From NCBI GenBank assembly GCA_943331195.2, contig CALQKQ020000249.1:1-5891 (forward strand): 5,891 bases of DNA. The letters run 5' to 3'. The stretch is from Akkermansia muciniphila (GTDB lineage Bacteria; Verrucomicrobiota; Verrucomicrobiia; Verrucomicrobiales; V1-33). Each line of letters opens with the position of its first letter. Within the stretch, counting starts at the first letter, position 1. The position numbers and the translations under genes were made by a program. Below the pieces are notes generated by a model that ran no database searches, was not told the DNA's origin, and saw only the letters and a program-made list of their open reading frames with translations. Below, piece after piece: positions 5,453 to 5,891 of the stretch.

Positions 5453-5490
5453 CCTGGCGGTGCGCCGACGGCGAAGGTGCCTCCGCCAGG
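5453..5490. repeat. 8-bp perfect inverted repeat with inner hairpin
   Basis: CCTGGCGG (5453-5460) pairs perfectly with CCGCCAGG (5483-5490). Inside it CGCC (5463-5466) pairs with GGCG (5470-5473), so the whole can form a branched hairpin. It lies just past the T-run of the glycosidase terminator. Confidence 0.5.
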
Positions 5491-5555
5491 CGAGTCCTTT
5501 CCGGTTACCGCGACCACCCCGGCCGGGGGGCCCTGACTGAGATCACCATTGATGC

Positions 5556-5572
5556 TCAGCGCGGCGCGCTGA
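5556..5572. repeat. 7-bp hairpin beside repeat copy B
   Basis: TCAGCGC (5556-5562) pairs perfectly with GCGCTGA (5566-5572) around a GGC loop, nine bases before copy B of the dispersed repeat begins. Confidence 0.45.
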
Positions 5573-5580
5573 ATCGCAAG

Positions 5581-5646
5581 GTGCCCCAGCGGGGCAAGCC
5601 GCCTGACCCAGGGAACAAGCCCCTAGCGCCACACCGCTTGCCCCGC
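5581..5646. repeat. Dispersed palindromic repeat, copy B
   Basis: It shows the same three-part layout as copy A. Hairpin 1 is TGCCCC (5582-5587) with GGGGCA (5591-5596), loop AGC. Hairpin 2 is the weaker CCCAGGG (5607-5613) facing CCCCTAG (5620-5626). The outer pairing is a perfect 11-bp inverted repeat, GCGGGGCAAGC (5589-5599) with GCTTGCCCCGC (5636-5646). The outer arm overlaps the right arm of hairpin 1, so the two structures exclude each other. It ends 19 bases from the hppA stop codon and may end or stabilise that transcript. Confidence 0.6.
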
Positions 5647-5665
5647 CCTCTCGGTCCTCGGAGCT

Positions 5666-5891
5666 CTATTTGCAGAAGAACAATTCAATCATCAAAATAG
5701 CCACGATGTTGACCACCTTGATCATCGGATTGATCGCCGGGCCGGACGTATCCTTGTAGGGATCGCCCACGGTGTCGCCGGTGACCGCCGCTTTGTGGGC
5801 ATCGCTGCCTTTGCCGCCGTGGTGCCCTTCCTCAATAAACTTCTTGGCGTTGTCCCAGGCCCCGCCGCTCGAGGTCATCGAAATGCCGACG
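5666..5891 (-). CDS. hppA: Membrane-bound ion-translocating pyrophosphatase, C-terminal fragment
   Basis: Only the last 74 residues are in the window; the 5' part lies beyond the right edge. HppA hydrolyses pyrophosphate and pumps H+ or Na+ across the cytoplasmic membrane. The fragment carries hallmarks of the family's end: GGAWDNAKKFIEEG, an HGGKGSDAHKAAVTGD loop, the conserved substrate-binding acidic motif GDPYKDTSGP, and a final hydrophobic helix (INPMIKVVNIVAILMIELFF) before the TAG at 5668-5666. The position that separates K+-dependent from K+-independent enzymes is outside the window, so subtype and pumped ion cannot be told. The gene converges on the glycosidase gene, and repeat copy B lies just past its stop codon. 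Confidence 0.95.
   Translation of the reverse strand, partial: VGISMTSSGGAWDNAKKFIEEGHHGGKGSDAHKAAVTGDTVGDPYKDTSGPAINPMIKVVNIVAILMIELFFCK

Larger units (their letters stand above)
5374..5665. other. Convergent spacer between the glycosidase and hppA; no gene seen
   Basis: The 292 bases lie between two genes whose 3' ends face each other. They hold a terminator-like hairpin for the glycosidase, a long inverted repeat, another hairpin and copy B of the dispersed palindromic repeat, each listed separately. No coding region is supported. Confidence 0.75.

Overview
The window is GC-rich. It carries a mosaic of secreted-protein genes, a bacterial ion-pumping pyrophosphatase, and intergenic spacers full of short hairpin repeats. 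The mix suggests a free-living member of the Verrucomicrobiota or a relative in the PVC group: a formylglycine-generating-enzyme-like (FGE-like) secreted protein with an N-terminal beta domain, InlB-like and thrombospondin type 3 repeats, a GH95-like glycosidase, HppA, and dispersed palindromic repeats. This placement is inference from gene content; there is no rRNA or marker gene to confirm it.

Layout, left to right. (1) Minus strand, 741 to beyond the left edge: an exported protein with a divergent InlB-type repeat, two thrombospondin type 3 calcium motifs and a C-type lectin domain cut by the edge. (2) Minus strand, 1037-738: a 99-residue protein whose first ~52 residues look like the N-terminal module of the small HRDC-type accessory protein found beside reverse transcriptases of diversity-generating retroelements (DGRs). 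The HRDC part is missing. Its stop overlaps the start of the lectin gene (ATGA). (3) 1038-1224: spacer with a three-copy degenerate tandem repeat and a strong hairpin. (4) Minus strand, 2427-1225: a 400-residue exported FGE-like (C-type-lectin-fold) protein whose last ~35 residues have the form of a DGR variable region. (5) 2428-2916: gene-free divergent spacer packed with inverted repeats. (6) Plus strand, 2917-5373: an 818-residue exported GH95-like (alpha/alpha)6 glycosidase. (7) 5374-5665: convergent spacer with a terminator-like hairpin and a second copy of the palindromic repeat. (8) Minus strand, 5666 to beyond the right edge: the C-terminus of the membrane pyrophosphatase HppA.

The most interesting part is the left third. 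A candidate DGR target, a truncated DGR-type accessory ORF and a second protein with the same fold class lie in a row on one strand. No reverse transcriptase and no template repeat lie in the window. The locus could be a remote target served in trans, the edge of a cassette that continues to the left, or a decayed remnant. The glycosidase and the pyrophosphatase look like ordinary metabolic neighbours with no visible functional link to it.
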